A stretch of DNA of 64,000 nucleotides from Agrobacterium tumefaciens (lineage in GTDB: Bacteria > Pseudomonadota > Alphaproteobacteria > Rhizobiales > Rhizobiaceae), in the NCBI RefSeq assembly GCF_005221385.1, contig NZ_CP039904.1:868001-932000 (forward strand). Direction: 5' to 3'. The first letter of the stretch is position 1. Every line of letters begins with the position of its first letter. Positions 1 to 8,876 of this stretch are shown here, piece by piece. Both the position numbers and the translations under genes were made by a program. The notes beneath the pieces were generated by a model. That model saw only the letters and a program-made list of their open reading frames with translations. It searched no databases and was not told where the DNA came from.

Positions 1-678
1 CATGCGGCCGTTCCAGACGCTGCCAAAGGGCGCTTCCGCCGATGCTATCAGCTGCTGCGACTGTGCGCCGCCCGACCACCAGATGATATCGGATTTGATC
101 GTATCGAGTTTCTTGAAAGCGCGGTCGAGGTCAAGCGGATAAAGCTTGTCGGCGGCCACACCGTCGGCCAGAAGGGCAGCTTCGATCACGCCCGGTGCGG
201 ACCATTTGTAGAAGGTGCGCTTGCCGGGAAACTTTGCCGTGTCGAACAGATCGGCCCAGCTTTTGGGGCAGGCGGCAACGGCATCGACATTGCAGCCGAT
301 GACGAAGGAATAATAAAAGCTGCCGACGGAATAATCCGTCACGAAACGTGGGTCGAGTTTGGTCTTGTCGATGACGGAAAAGTCGAGCTTCTCCAGCAGA
401 CCTTTCGGTCCGGCCTGCGCGGCATAGTCGCCTTCGACATCGACCACATCCCATGTCACGCCGTTTGCCTCGACCATGGCCTTCAGCTTGCCATAGTCGG
501 TCGGGCCATCCTGAAGCACATTGATGCCGCTCGACACCATGAATTTTTCGGCCCAGGCCGCCTTCTGGGCGTCCTGCGTGGTTCCTCCCCAGCTGGAAAA
601 GACCAGATCATTCGCCTGTGCGGCTGTGCCGAGGGCGAAAAGTGCTGCGCATGTCGTCAATACCAGTTTCGATCTCAT
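1..678 (-). CDS. ABC transporter substrate-binding protein, PotD/spermidine type (3' end outside window)
   Basis: This is the first 226 codons of a periplasmic solute-binding protein; the gene runs off the left edge. The start MRSKLVLTTCAALFALGTAA is a classical Sec signal peptide, cleaved near AQA-ND. The mature N-terminus (LVFSSWGGTTQDAQKAAW) is typical of the PotD/PotF-like family 1 binding proteins of polyamine, opine and putrescine-like importers. The ATG is preceded by a GGAG-containing Shine-Dalgarno. It follows the NIPSNAP gene by 57 bases and is probably the last visible member of the catabolic operon that starts near 5956, so this cluster would have a second uptake system besides the one at 7.3-9.7 kb. 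The substrate cannot be assigned from sequence. Confidence 0.85.
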   Translation of the reverse strand, partial: MRSKLVLTTCAALFALGTAAQANDLVFSSWGGTTQDAQKAAWAEKFMVSSGINVLQDGPTDYGKLKAMVEANGVTWDVVDVEGDYAAQAGPKGLLEKLDFSVIDKTKLDPRFVTDYSVGSFYYSFVIGCNVDAVAACPKSWADLFDTAKFPGKRTFYKWSAPGVIEAALLADGVAADKLYPLDLDRAFKKLDTIKSDIIWWSGGAQSQQLIASAEAPFGSVWNGRM

Positions 679-735
679 GTTCCCTTACTCCGTTTTAGAG
701 CTTGTCGTTGGCATGCACGTCGCGGCCGGCAGCTT

Positions 736-1050
736 TCACCTCAGTGGTGAAAACCGCGCCGGCTTCATGATCTTGTTTTCGGCGACTTCAATGAGGTCAC
801 GGATTTTAGGCAGAAACGATAACCAGCGCGGATCGGCCATCAGCTTTGCGCGCCGCTCCTCGCGGTCATCCAGACTGGAAAATGCCCAAATATGGACGAT
901 CTCGTTGATTGGGCCGATCTCCGAAAAGAAGTAACCCACCAGTTCGCCGAGGTGGCTTTTCTGGATTTCGATGCCCTCTTCCTCCACGACCTTGAGATAG
1001 GCCGGAATGGCGCCGTTCTTCAGCCTGTAGGTTCGTATCTCGTAAAACAT
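736..1050 (-). CDS. NIPSNAP family protein
   Basis: A 104-residue protein that begins MFYEIRTYRLKNGAIPAYLK, the characteristic NIPSNAP ferredoxin-like dimeric alpha-beta barrel start, and continues with the family-like IVHIWAFSSLDDREERRAKL. NIPSNAP proteins are small dimeric folds, often beside oxidoreductases. Their biochemical role is usually unknown, and some resemble antibiotic-biosynthesis-type monooxygenases. The gene starts 4 bases downstream of the aldehyde dehydrogenase stop, so it is almost certainly co-transcribed with it. A role in the monooxygenase pathway encoded upstream is inferred only from position. Confidence 0.85.
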   Translation of the reverse strand: MFYEIRTYRLKNGAIPAYLKVVEEEGIEIQKSHLGELVGYFFSEIGPINEIVHIWAFSSLDDREERRAKLMADPRWLSFLPKIRDLIEVAENKIMKPARFSPLR

Positions 1051-1054
1051 CGGC

Positions 1055-2521
1055 TCACCGCATCACGAAAGGGTCGGGAATCGGGTCGTCAGAGGTGCGC
1101 AGCCATATGGTCTTGGTGCGCGTGTAATCGAGCGCCGCCGCAAGCCCGCCTTCGCGTCCATCGCCCGAGAGGCCAAAGCCACCGAAAGGCGCGATCGGCG
1201 AGACGGCGCGATAGGTGTTTACCCAGACGATGCCCGCGCGGATCGCCTTCATCAGCCTGTGCGCGCGCGTCAGGTTCTGCGTGAAGACGCCGGAGGCAAG
1301 GCCATAGACCGTGTCATTGGCCAGCGCGATGGCTTCCGCTTCGGTTTCGAACGAAACAACCGAAAGAACGGGGCCGAAGAATTCCTTTTCCATGGAGGGC
1401 GAACGGATGCCGTCGCAATCAAGAATGGTCGGCCGATAGAAATAGCCGTCACCATCCAAAGGCTCACCACCGGTAACCACCTTCGCACCGGCATCCACCG
1501 AAGCAGAAACCAGTGAGACAATGTGCTGGCGCTGGCGCTCGGTCGCCAATGGCCCCACTTCCGTCGCCATATCCAGCGGCGAACCGATGCGGATCGCCTC
1601 GGCCTTCGCCGCCAGAATCTGGAGGAAACGGTCCTTGACGCTTCTTTCGATAATCAGCCGCGAGCCGGCGACGCAGCTCTGGCCGGTTGCGGCAAAAATG
1701 CCTGCCACCTGCGCATTGGCGGCGCTCTCGAGATCTGCATCAGCGAAAACGAGGATCGGCGACTTGCCGCCGAGTTCCAGCGATGTCGAGGCAAGGTTTT
1801 CAGCCGAATTGCGGACGATGTGACGCGCCGTTTCCGGCCCGCCGGTAAAGGCGATATGAGCCACCTTCGGATGGGTGGTGAGCGCGGTGCCGCAGGAGGC
1901 ACCGAAACCGGTAACGATATTGACGACGCCAGCTGGAAAACCGGCCTCATGCACCAGCCGGGCAAATTCCAGCAGCGGTGCCGGACCATCTTCCGAGGCC
2001 TTGACGATGATGGTGCAGCCCGCGGCTAGCGCCGGACCGATCTTGACGGCGGCGAGAAACAGCTGGCTGTTCCAAGGCACGATGGCCGCCACCACGCCAA
2101 CGGGTTCACGCCGCAGCCAGACATCCATATCCGGCTTATCGATCGGCAGATAAGCGCCCTCGATCTTGTCGGCAAGCCCGGCATAATAGCGATAATAGTC
2201 CGCAACATAGGCAATCTGCGCGGAGGTTTCGCGGATGATCTTGCCGGTATCGCGGGTTTCGAGTTCGGCAAGCGTCTTTGCATTTTCCGCAACCAGATCG
2301 GCCAACCGGTAGAGCAGCTTGCCGCGCTGTGTCGCCGTCAGTTTCGACCAGGCCACATCTTCGTAAAGTGCCCGGTGCGCGGCATCGACCGCACGGCCGA
2401 TATCCGCTTCCCGGCTTTCCGGCATTTCCGCCCACGCCGTGCCGGTTGCCGGATCAAGGCTTGAAAAGCTGGCCTCGCCATCTTCGAAACGTCCGTCGAT
2501 ATAGCACTGAAAACGGCGCAT
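1055..2521 (-). CDS. NAD(P)-dependent aldehyde dehydrogenase
   Basis: A 488-residue member of the aldehyde dehydrogenase superfamily, oxidising an aldehyde to the carboxylate with NAD(P). Visible landmarks are the cofactor-region VPWNSQLF, the catalytic glutamate in LELGGKSP, and the nucleophilic cysteine in GQSCVAGSR. Length is normal for the family. Two ATGs are adjacent (2524 and 2521). The GGAG motif lies 7 bases before the second and only 4 before the first, so I chose 2521. The gene sits 4 bases after the luciferase-like monooxygenase stop, within a tight operon. The likely job is oxidising the aldehyde formed by the monooxygenase or by the iron alcohol dehydrogenase of the same cluster (inference). 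Confidence 0.9.
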   Translation of the reverse strand: MRRFQCYIDGRFEDGEASFSSLDPATGTAWAEMPESREADIGRAVDAAHRALYEDVAWSKLTATQRGKLLYRLADLVAENAKTLAELETRDTGKIIRETSAQIAYVADYYRYYAGLADKIEGAYLPIDKPDMDVWLRREPVGVVAAIVPWNSQLFLAAVKIGPALAAGCTIIVKASEDGPAPLLEFARLVHEAGFPAGVVNIVTGFGASCGTALTTHPKVAHIAFTGGPETARHIVRNSAENLASTSLELGGKSPILVFADADLESAANAQVAGIFAATGQSCVAGSRLIIERSVKDRFLQILAAKAEAIRIGSPLDMATEVGPLATERQRQHIVSLVSASVDAGAKVVTGGEPLDGDGYFYRPTILDCDGIRSPSMEKEFFGPVLSVVSFETEAEAIALANDTVYGLASGVFTQNLTRAHRLMKAIRAGIVWVNTYRAVSPIAPFGGFGLSGDGREGGLAAALDYTRTKTIWLRTSDDPIPDPFVMR

Positions 2522-2525
2522 CATC

Positions 2526-3566
2526 TTACTCCGCAAAAGCCGGCATGACATCGGAAAGGAAACGCTCCAGCGAGGCCTTCTTCCGCTCGAAGCTCATGCC
2601 AGTGTCGATCCAGAAGGAATATTCGTCGTAACCCATGGCCTCATAGGCTTTAAGCCGGGTAATGACTTCATCGGCATTGCCGACGACATTGTTCTTGCGC
2701 ATGACGTCGCCGGAAAGCATGGCGTTTGCCGCGATATCCTCTGGCGCAATGCGCTCGATGAGGCCCTGATGAACAGGCTTTTCGTTTTTGAACCACGCGA
2801 AGAAATAATTGTAATAGACACTCATCTCATGCGCCGCCTGGGCGATATCGGCTTCATCGGAACCGACATAGGTGTGGCGAAGCAGCATGATTTTCGGCCG
2901 CTGTTTTTCCGGGTTCTTGGCGCAGGCATCGTTGAAGCGGCCCATCAGGGTTTCCACCTCGTCATCGCCCTGCCAGAGTGGCGTCACCTGCACGTTGCAA
3001 TCATTGGCGACAGCGAATTCATGCGAATTCGGATCGCGCGCCGCTACCCAGATTGGCGGGAAGGGCTGCTGCAATGGCTTGGGAGCAGAGGTCGTGGCCG
3101 GAAATTTGTAGAACTCACCGTCATGCGCATAGTCCCCCGCCCACACACCTTTGACGGCCGGGATCAGCTCGCGCATGCGCTGGCCGGCGCCCCAGGCATC
3201 GAGGCCCGGAAGCAGCCGCTCATATTCAAACGAGTACGCGCCTCGGGCAATGCCGATATCGAGACGGCCGTCGCAGATGAGGTCGGTCATCGCCGCTTCG
3301 CCGGCAAGCTTGATCGGATGCCAGAAGGGCGCAATCACCGTGCCCGTCCCGAGACGCGCCGTCTTGGTGCGCCGCGCCAGATCGGCAATCGTCACGAAGG
3401 GGTTCGGGGCAATGGTGAAATCCATGCCGTGATGTTCGCCGGTCCAGATGGCATGCATGCCGCCACGATCGGCGATCTCGCAAAGGGTGACGAGCTCCTC
3501 ATAGAGCGTCTTGTGATCCTGCGATGCGTCCAGCCGTTCCATATGGACGAAGAGCGAAAATTTCAT
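2526..3566 (-). CDS. LLM class flavin-dependent oxidoreductase (luciferase-like monooxygenase)
   Basis: A 346-residue TIM-barrel protein of the bacterial-luciferase/alkanal monooxygenase family. It starts MKFSLFVHMERLD and has the typical IWTGEHHGMDF segment and the GRLDIGIARGAY flavin/phosphate-binding region. Such enzymes use reduced FMN supplied by a separate reductase. Here the upstream gene encodes a flavin reductase and overlaps this start by 4 bases (ATGA), strongly implying a two-component monooxygenase. With the neighbouring alpha/beta hydrolase, the layout recalls the Rut pyrimidine-catabolic set (RutA/RutF/RutD), but RutB, RutC and RutE equivalents are missing and the substrate is unknown. 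Confidence 0.9.
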   Translation of the reverse strand: MKFSLFVHMERLDASQDHKTLYEELVTLCEIADRGGMHAIWTGEHHGMDFTIAPNPFVTIADLARRTKTARLGTGTVIAPFWHPIKLAGEAAMTDLICDGRLDIGIARGAYSFEYERLLPGLDAWGAGQRMRELIPAVKGVWAGDYAHDGEFYKFPATTSAPKPLQQPFPPIWVAARDPNSHEFAVANDCNVQVTPLWQGDDEVETLMGRFNDACAKNPEKQRPKIMLLRHTYVGSDEADIAQAAHEMSVYYNYFFAWFKNEKPVHQGLIERIAPEDIAANAMLSGDVMRKNNVVGNADEVITRLKAYEAMGYDEYSFWIDTGMSFERKKASLERFLSDVMPAFAE

Positions 3567-4501
3567 GGGTTTGCCCCCTTCATGGAAATGGGATGCACCT
3601 TGCCGGCGGTCTCGTTGCCGACATAGACACCAAAATTGCCAATGGAACTTTCCAGCGCGAAACGATTGACGATATCCGCCGTCGCGGCGGAATCGAATTT
3701 TGTAGAGCCAAGCGCACTCGGCAACAGGAAGCGCCCCTGACGCGGCGCATCATCACCCTCGGCAAGTGCGTGGTAGACGATGTGCTGGCGTCCATCCGTC
3801 TTGTTTTCATAAACGGAGTAGAGAAAGCCGGTCCTGACGGAGAGGCCCGTCAGTTCCTCAAGGCGCGACGTCAACGCCGCAACGGGATCACCGCCTGCGA
3901 CAACGCAGCCGGGCAGCGACAGCACATCATCGCCAACGAGGTAAATCTCTCCGCGCCGTTCCAGCACCGCGCCAACGGTAATTTCGCCCTCGGCTGCCGC
4001 CGAGACCGCCTTGGCGGCCAGCATAGGCGTGAAATAACCGCCCCGCGCATAACCGAGACCGTTCAGACCGCTATTGTCGAAAGCACCGATGCGCCCGAGC
4101 AGGATGACATGATCACCCGCCTCGATAACCTCCTGCATCGTGCATTCGAACCAGGCCGCGACATCGGCGAAGACAGGTGATCCCTGCGGTGCATCCGACC
4201 ATTCCGCGGCAGCGAAACGATCCTCCACCGGGCGGGCGAAGGTGTTGGAGAGGTCCTTCTGGTTTTCCGACAGAATATTAACGGCAAAATTTTTCGCACC
4301 GGTCATCGTCGCGAAATTGCGCGAGGTGCGGGCAAGGCAGATCAAAAGCAGCGGCGGATCGAGCGAAACGGAAGTGAAGGAATTTGCGGTAAAGCCAACG
4401 GGCTTTCCCGCGTCATCCCGCGTGGTCACGATCGTTACTCCCGTCACGAAAGCGCCGAATGCGTCGCGCAAAGCGCGCGGGTCAAGGGTTGCAACAGTCA
4501 T
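3563..4501 (-). CDS. Flavin reductase (HpaC/RutF-like) with C-terminal Nudix-like extension
   Basis: A 312-residue protein. Residues 1-165 are a flavin reductase domain: DAFGAFVTGVTIVTT, the GFTANSFTSVSLDPPLLL core, and the ARTSRNFATM and FAVNILSENQ segments. It would use NAD(P)H to reduce FMN for the luciferase-like monooxygenase. About 130 further residues follow, containing GGDPVAALTSRLEELTGL, which resembles a degenerate Nudix box, although the conserved first glutamate of that box is not apparent. A typical stand-alone HpaC-like reductase is only about 160-190 residues. The gene overlaps its neighbours on both sides by 4 bases, indicating translational coupling with the hydrolase and the monooxygenase. 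Confidence 0.88.
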   Translation of the reverse strand: MTVATLDPRALRDAFGAFVTGVTIVTTRDDAGKPVGFTANSFTSVSLDPPLLLICLARTSRNFATMTGAKNFAVNILSENQKDLSNTFARPVEDRFAAAEWSDAPQGSPVFADVAAWFECTMQEVIEAGDHVILLGRIGAFDNSGLNGLGYARGGYFTPMLAAKAVSAAAEGEITVGAVLERRGEIYLVGDDVLSLPGCVVAGGDPVAALTSRLEELTGLSVRTGFLYSVYENKTDGRQHIVYHALAEGDDAPRQGRFLLPSALGSTKFDSAATADIVNRFALESSIGNFGVYVGNETAGKVHPISMKGANP

Positions 4502-5343
4502 TGCGGCTCCTCCTCAATAGCCAGCCATTCGGCCATCAGTGCATTGACAGTTTCAGGGGCGGTCAGATTGACCATATGCCGGTGCGCCTCAACGATGCGA
4601 GCGTAACCGCGTGGCGTGATCGCCGCCATCTGCTCGGCCATCAGCGGCGTCGAATTCGGATCGTCGGAACCGGTCAGGAAGAGCGCGGGGCAAGCGACCG
4701 AAGGCCAGCGATCCGCATAGGTCTCATCCCCGCCCGCAAAGGCCGTGTAGGCAACTGCGTAACCTTCCGGGTCGACCATTTCCAGCCAGCCGCGTGTCAG
4801 TTCCCGCGCATGCTGACTCTTGGCGTCATCGCCGAACCAGCGCAGCAGTGGACCTTCCTTGTCCACGCCCTCGGTGCGAATTGCCGCCGCACGGGCAAGC
4901 ACCGCTGCCTTTGCCACCGGATCACGGCGATAGACGCCGTTCAGGTAACCGACGCGCGCAATGCGATCTCCGAAGGTTGCTGCCGCTCCGCCGGAAATCA
5001 ATGCGCCCATGGAATGGCCGGCAACATTGGCGCGTGCAATCCGCATATCGTCAAGAAAACGGCCGAACCAGCCGACAAAATCCGTAAGCGTGCTGCCTGC
5101 AGCCAAGCACGCGCTACCGCCATGGCCCGGCATATCGACCGCGATAACGCGGTGTGTTCTGGAAAAAACTTCGATCTGCGGTTCCCAAGCTTCAAGCCGC
5201 ATGCCGACGCCGTGGATGAGGATCAGGTCCTCACCCGCACCGGCCTCGAAGTAAGCCGCCCCGCCCTCGGTCGTCTTGCGAGGGAGCGCGGCAGCACCTG
5301 CCTTTGCAACATTGACCCGTGAGGTGGTGGCGGCCTCCTGCAT
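4498..5343 (-). CDS. Alpha/beta-fold hydrolase
   Basis: A 281-residue hydrolase of the alpha/beta superfamily. The oxyanion-hole region is LILIHGVGM (about residues 40-48), the nucleophile elbow is GHSMG with Ser111, a candidate acid is in TGSDDPN (about 225-231), and a His lies in EAHRHM (about 252-257). A longer reading frame extends upstream, but it would run into the DUF1185 gene. The ATG at 5343 has a GAGGG Shine-Dalgarno 8 bases before it and is the better start. It lies between DUF1185 (10 bases upstream) and flavin reductase (4-base overlap). RutD and ring-fission hydrolases belong to this fold, but the substrate is not determined. Confidence 0.9.
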   Translation of the reverse strand: MQEAATTSRVNVAKAGAAALPRKTTEGGAAYFEAGAGEDLILIHGVGMRLEAWEPQIEVFSRTHRVIAVDMPGHGGSACLAAGSTLTDFVGWFGRFLDDMRIARANVAGHSMGALISGGAAATFGDRIARVGYLNGVYRRDPVAKAAVLARAAAIRTEGVDKEGPLLRWFGDDAKSQHARELTRGWLEMVDPEGYAVAYTAFAGGDETYADRWPSVACPALFLTGSDDPNSTPLMAEQMAAITPRGYARIVEAHRHMVNLTAPETVNALMAEWLAIEEEPQ

Positions 5344-5353
5344 TACATCACCC

Positions 5354-5956
5354 TCAAACGCCGGCCGGGTTGGCAACATCCTGACCGAGATCCTGCAGAT
5401 CCTGGTAACGGTCGCCAATGCGGTGGTGGGGCCGGCCGCCAACCGAAGCGCCGAGTGCGACGACGATCTCATCGGCGGCCGGGGCATCGGGAATGGCGGT
5501 CTGAATGGTCAGATAATGCGAACGGCGGCCTTCATCATTCTTGTCCATCAGCGGGATCATGATCGGTGCATTGCCCGGACCACGGGTGTTGCAGAAGGCC
5601 AGGTAAGATTTCGCGCCAACCGCCTGGCGATAGTGATTGCCGAACCGCAGCGTGTGAATGAGCGCGGACGCATGCTCGATCTCACCGTCGAGACCGACAA
5701 CCGCTGCCTTGCCATAGGCCTCCACCGCCTCGCCCGAGCCGACGGCATCGAGGATCATCTTCGTCAGCAACTCACCGAGCACCGGCGCGCCCGCATGGAT
5801 TTCCGGCTTCAGGTTTTCCACGAAGCCTTTGCCTGCCCAGGGGTTTTTCACGACCGCAATCGCGCTGAACAGCTTCAAGGGCGTAGCGGCAGTCTTGCCT
5901 CCCTCAATCAACGTCGTTTCGACCTGCAGCAAGGTCTTGCGGATCTGGATGGACAT
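5354..5956 (-). CDS. DUF1185 (amino acid synthesis) family protein
   Basis: A 200-residue member of Pfam PF06684 (DUF1185). Structures of this family show a variant of the Bacillus chorismate mutase fold, and a role in amino-acid metabolism has been suggested, but no reaction is established. Recognisable stretches are AVVKNPWAGKGF, GKAAVVGLDGEIEH and GPGNAPIMIPLMD. It is the first gene of a tight minus-strand operon (DUF1185, hydrolase, flavin reductase, LLM monooxygenase, aldehyde dehydrogenase, NIPSNAP, and possibly the solute-binding gene). The start ATG has GGAG 9 bases upstream. An operator-like palindrome lies 27 bases before the start. Confidence 0.88.
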   Translation of the reverse strand: MSIQIRKTLLQVETTLIEGGKTAATPLKLFSAIAVVKNPWAGKGFVENLKPEIHAGAPVLGELLTKMILDAVGSGEAVEAYGKAAVVGLDGEIEHASALIHTLRFGNHYRQAVGAKSYLAFCNTRGPGNAPIMIPLMDKNDEGRRSHYLTIQTAIPDAPAADEIVVALGASVGGRPHHRIGDRYQDLQDLGQDVANPAGV

Positions 5957-5983
5957 GGGCGTTTTCTCCGTAAATATGATGTC

Positions 5984-5999
5984 TTATGGTATGCCATAA
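5984..5999. promoter_or_regulatory. Operator-like palindrome in front of the DUF1185 operon
   Basis: TTATGG-TATG-CCATAA is a perfect 6-4-6 inverted repeat. It starts 28 bases upstream of the DUF1185 start codon. The same half-sites recur at 9765-9780 and 10685-10700, in front of the ABC importer operon and the GntR gene. Spacing and sequence are typical of FadR/FCD-type GntR operators, so I infer it is the site of the repressor encoded at 9921-10616. Confidence 0.7.
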
Positions 6000-6073
6000 T
6001 ACATTGCTGTCAAGGGCCGGGTGATTTTCGTTTGAAAAATCGAAAATCTTGAAATTTAACAACGTGTTACGAC

Positions 6074-7252
6074 TTAAAATTCCGCGATGCGTCCGTCATA
6101 GGCAAGCTCATACAGACGCGTCATTTCGGCAACTGTGGGCACCCGGGGGTTATTTGCCGGCGTGCCGGAAGCGAGGCCCTGGCGCACCATTTCAGGCAAC
6201 AGTTCGAGATAGCGGCTCCTGTCGATGCCGAACTCTTGCGGGGTCGGCACCTTCAGCCGCCTGTTCAGGCCGATGAAGGCCTCCACCAGCTTCGTGCCGG
6301 CAATCTGGTCGCTATCCGCCGCGCTGGCACAACCCAGCGCGCGGGCGGCGGCGGCATAATGCGGCAAAGCGGAATTCAGCGAAAACTGCGTGACCAGTGG
6401 CAGCACCATCGCATTCGACATGCCATGTGGCACATGGAAAAAAGCACCGACCGGCCGGCTGAGACCATGGATCAGCGCAGTCGATGTATTGGAGACGGCA
6501 AGCCCGGCATGGGTTGCGCCCAGCATCATCGCTTCACGCGCATCCCGGTCATCAGGATTATTAGCCACCTTCTCAAGATTTGCCCCAATCAGCTTCAGCG
6601 CGGAAAGCGCCAGCGCTTCGGAATGGGCATTGCCGTTGCGGTTGACCAGCGCCTCCAGCGCATGGGTCAGCGCATCGATGCCAGTATCGACGGTGACGCG
6701 GTAAGGGCAGCTCAGCGTCAGCTCGTAATCGATGATGGCGGCGACCGGCAAAGCTGCGGTACCGAGGATCAGCATTTTTTCGCTCGCGACCGTATCGGTG
6801 ACGACGGCGGCGCGTGTCACTTCCGATCCGGTGCCAGCGGTGGTGGGGATAGCAATCACCGGCATGACGGCGAAATCCACGATCCGCGGCACCTTCAGTG
6901 CACGCAAGTCTTCACCGCTGGTCGCGACGATGGCGCCTGCCTTTGCGGTATCCATGGCGCTACCACCGCCGAGGGCGACAAGACCATCATGACGACCTTG
7001 GGAAATGCGCTTCACCAAAGCAGTGATCGATATGTCCGTGGGGTCCTCAACGACCTCGGAGAAAATGGCGCCGTCTATGCCTTCGCCTGGAAGCGCCTGC
7101 AAAAGCGCATCGGCATGGCCGAGCTTCTGCATCACGGGGTCACAGACGAGCAGAGGACGATTAACCCCGAGCGATTTCAGCATGGCAGGCAATCGGAAGC
7201 GGCTGCCGCCGCCGATCAACATTTCGCGGGGCATCAGGACACGGTTTATCAT
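6074..7252 (-). CDS. Iron-containing alcohol dehydrogenase
   Basis: A 392-residue group III alcohol dehydrogenase. The NAD-binding signature is LVALGGGSAMDTAK, followed by IPTTAGTGSEVT. The metal-site region includes TGIDALTHALEA, HGLSRPVGAFFHVPHG and the preceding Asp of the family pattern. It would oxidise an alcohol (or reduce an aldehyde) with NAD(P) in the cytoplasm. GGAG lies 7 bases before the ATG. The gene is 98 bases downstream of the ABC ATPase on the same strand and is probably the distal gene of that importer operon, upstream of the separately operated DUF1185 unit. Confidence 0.92.
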   Translation of the reverse strand: MINRVLMPREMLIGGGSRFRLPAMLKSLGVNRPLLVCDPVMQKLGHADALLQALPGEGIDGAIFSEVVEDPTDISITALVKRISQGRHDGLVALGGGSAMDTAKAGAIVATSGEDLRALKVPRIVDFAVMPVIAIPTTAGTGSEVTRAAVVTDTVASEKMLILGTAALPVAAIIDYELTLSCPYRVTVDTGIDALTHALEALVNRNGNAHSEALALSALKLIGANLEKVANNPDDRDAREAMMLGATHAGLAVSNTSTALIHGLSRPVGAFFHVPHGMSNAMVLPLVTQFSLNSALPHYAAAARALGCASAADSDQIAGTKLVEAFIGLNRRLKVPTPQEFGIDRSRYLELLPEMVRQGLASGTPANNPRVPTVAEMTRLYELAYDGRIAEF

Positions 7253-7350
7253 TGCAGTTCTCCGCCACTCTCATTCTGCGTTGTTCGGAACGGCCGAAGG
7301 CCATGTGGCCTGAAGCGGAATATGGTTATCCCGCTCAGGCAGACATGAGC

Positions 7351-8100
7351 CTAGTGCGCCAGGATTTTCGACAGGAACGAGCGGGCGCGCTCCGTCTTCG
7401 GATGGGTGAAGAAGCTGTCGCCCTCACCGATCTCAACGATCTCGCCGCCATCCATGAAGACGATGCGGTCCGCCACCTTGCGGGCAAAACCCATCTCGTG
7501 GGTTACCACCATCATCGTCATGCCCTCCTGCGCCAGCGAAACCATGACGTCGAGCACCTCGTTGATCATTTCCGGATCGAGCGCCGATGTCGGCTCATCG
7601 AACAGCATGGCGACCGGGTCCATCGCCAGCGCGCGGGCAATGGCAACGCGCTGCTGCTGGCCACCCGACAATTGGCCGGGATATTTCTTGGCATGCGCCG
7701 TCAACCCCACCCGTTCGAGAAGGGCATTTGCCTTGGCAAGCGCTTCCGCCGGTGAACGGCCCAGAACCTTCTCCTGCCCGATGCAGAGATTTTCAAGGAT
7801 CGTCATATGCGGGAAAAGTTCGAAATGCTGAAACACCATGCCCACCTTGGAGCGCAGTTTCGGCATATCGGTCTTCGGATCTGTCACCTCCACGCCGTTG
7901 ACCGTGATGACGCCGTTGCCGATCGTCTCCAGCGCATTGACGCATTTGATCAGCGTCGATTTGCCGGAACCGGAAGGCCCGCAGATCACGACAACTTCGC
8001 CCTTGGCGACATTCAGGCTGCAATTGGTCAGAACCTGAAAATTCGGGCCGTACCATTTGTTGACGGATTGTAGTTCGATCATGCTGATTGCTTGCGACAT
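7351..8100 (-). CDS. Amino acid ABC transporter ATP-binding protein
   Basis: A 249-residue ATPase of the polar amino acid uptake (GlnQ/HisP) type. Walker A is GPSGSGKST, the signature is LSGGQQQR, Walker B is [11 protein letters not shown], and the switch histidine is in VTHEMGFA. It energises the permease encoded 11 bases upstream and pairs with the binding protein at 8877-9737. An AAGGA Shine-Dalgarno precedes the ATG. Only one permease subunit is encoded nearby, which suggests a homodimeric channel. Confidence 0.95.
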   Translation of the reverse strand: MSQAISMIELQSVNKWYGPNFQVLTNCSLNVAKGEVVVICGPSGSGKSTLIKCVNALETIGNGVITVNGVEVTDPKTDMPKLRSKVGMVFQHFELFPHMTILENLCIGQEKVLGRSPAEALAKANALLERVGLTAHAKKYPGQLSGGQQQRVAIARALAMDPVAMLFDEPTSALDPEMINEVLDVMVSLAQEGMTMMVVTHEMGFARKVADRIVFMDGGEIVEIGEGDSFFTHPKTERARSFLSKILAH

Positions 8101-8111
8101 CGGACCGTTCC

Positions 8112-8801
8112 TTAATGCACGTCAGTTGACATGGGGCCATAGGCCTTGCCGAACCGCTTTTCGATCCGGCGCTGGATAAGTTCCCAGGCGGTCGTCATGG
8201 CGAGGTAATAAAGGGCTGCGACCATAAAGAGCTCAAGAACCAGGAACTTTTCCTGAATGAGTACCTGCGTGCGGCGCAGAAGCTCTTCCATGGAAATGAT
8301 CGAGGCGATCGACGTCGTTTTGAGCACGCCGTTGACGGAGTTGCCAAGCGGCGGAATGATGATGCGGAAGGCCTGAGGCGCAACGATGTAACGCATCACC
8401 TGCGCCTCAGTCATCCCGATGGCACGGGCCGCGTTGATCTGGCCCTTTGGAACGGCGGCGATGCCTGCCCGGACGATTTCCGACAGATAGGCTGCTTCGC
8501 AGAGCGACAGGCCGATCAGCGTTGATTGCAGAACCGTCAGCTTGATGCCGATCTGCGGCAGACCGGTATAGATGATGATGAGCTGCACCAGAAGCGGCGT
8601 GCCGCGAAAGATCCAGGTGTAGAAATAGGCCGGCCCGGACAGGAACCGGTATTTCGACATGCGCATCACCGCGATGACAAAGCCCAGTGCAAGACCCGCC
8701 GTCATGGCAAAAACCGTGAGGCCGAGCGTCACCAGCGCGCCCTCGAACAGATAATAATTCGTCAGATATTCGAAGAAACCTTCCCAGTTCCAACCCTTCA
8801 C
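8112..8801 (-). CDS. Amino acid ABC transporter permease (HisM/GlnP type)
   Basis: An inner-membrane permease of the polar amino acid family. It has several hydrophobic segments (from [18 protein letters not shown] onward) and the EAA loop region [22 protein letters not shown], which contacts the ATPase. The frame can be opened at a TTG at 8813, but GGAG lies 6 bases before a GTG at 8801 and no ATG is available in frame, so I chose 8801 (229 residues). It lies between the binding protein and the ATPase genes of the same operon. Confidence 0.92.
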   Translation of the reverse strand: MKGWNWEGFFEYLTNYYLFEGALVTLGLTVFAMTAGLALGFVIAVMRMSKYRFLSGPAYFYTWIFRGTPLLVQLIIIYTGLPQIGIKLTVLQSTLIGLSLCEAAYLSEIVRAGIAAVPKGQINAARAIGMTEAQVMRYIVAPQAFRIIIPPLGNSVNGVLKTTSIASIISMEELLRRTQVLIQEKFLVLELFMVAALYYLAMTTAWELIQRRIEKRFGKAYGPMSTDVH

Positions 8802-8876
8802 GTCTTTCTCCAATTCATGCGGGAACGGTCGCGGCGAGAGCTTTCCCGCCGCGATGACTGTTCAGATGGATGGAAT

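Noticed and set aside
2769..3626. Long plus-strand frame opposite the LLM monooxygenase gene
   Set aside because: Antisense shadow; the minus-strand protein is a clear family member and the shadow has no family features.
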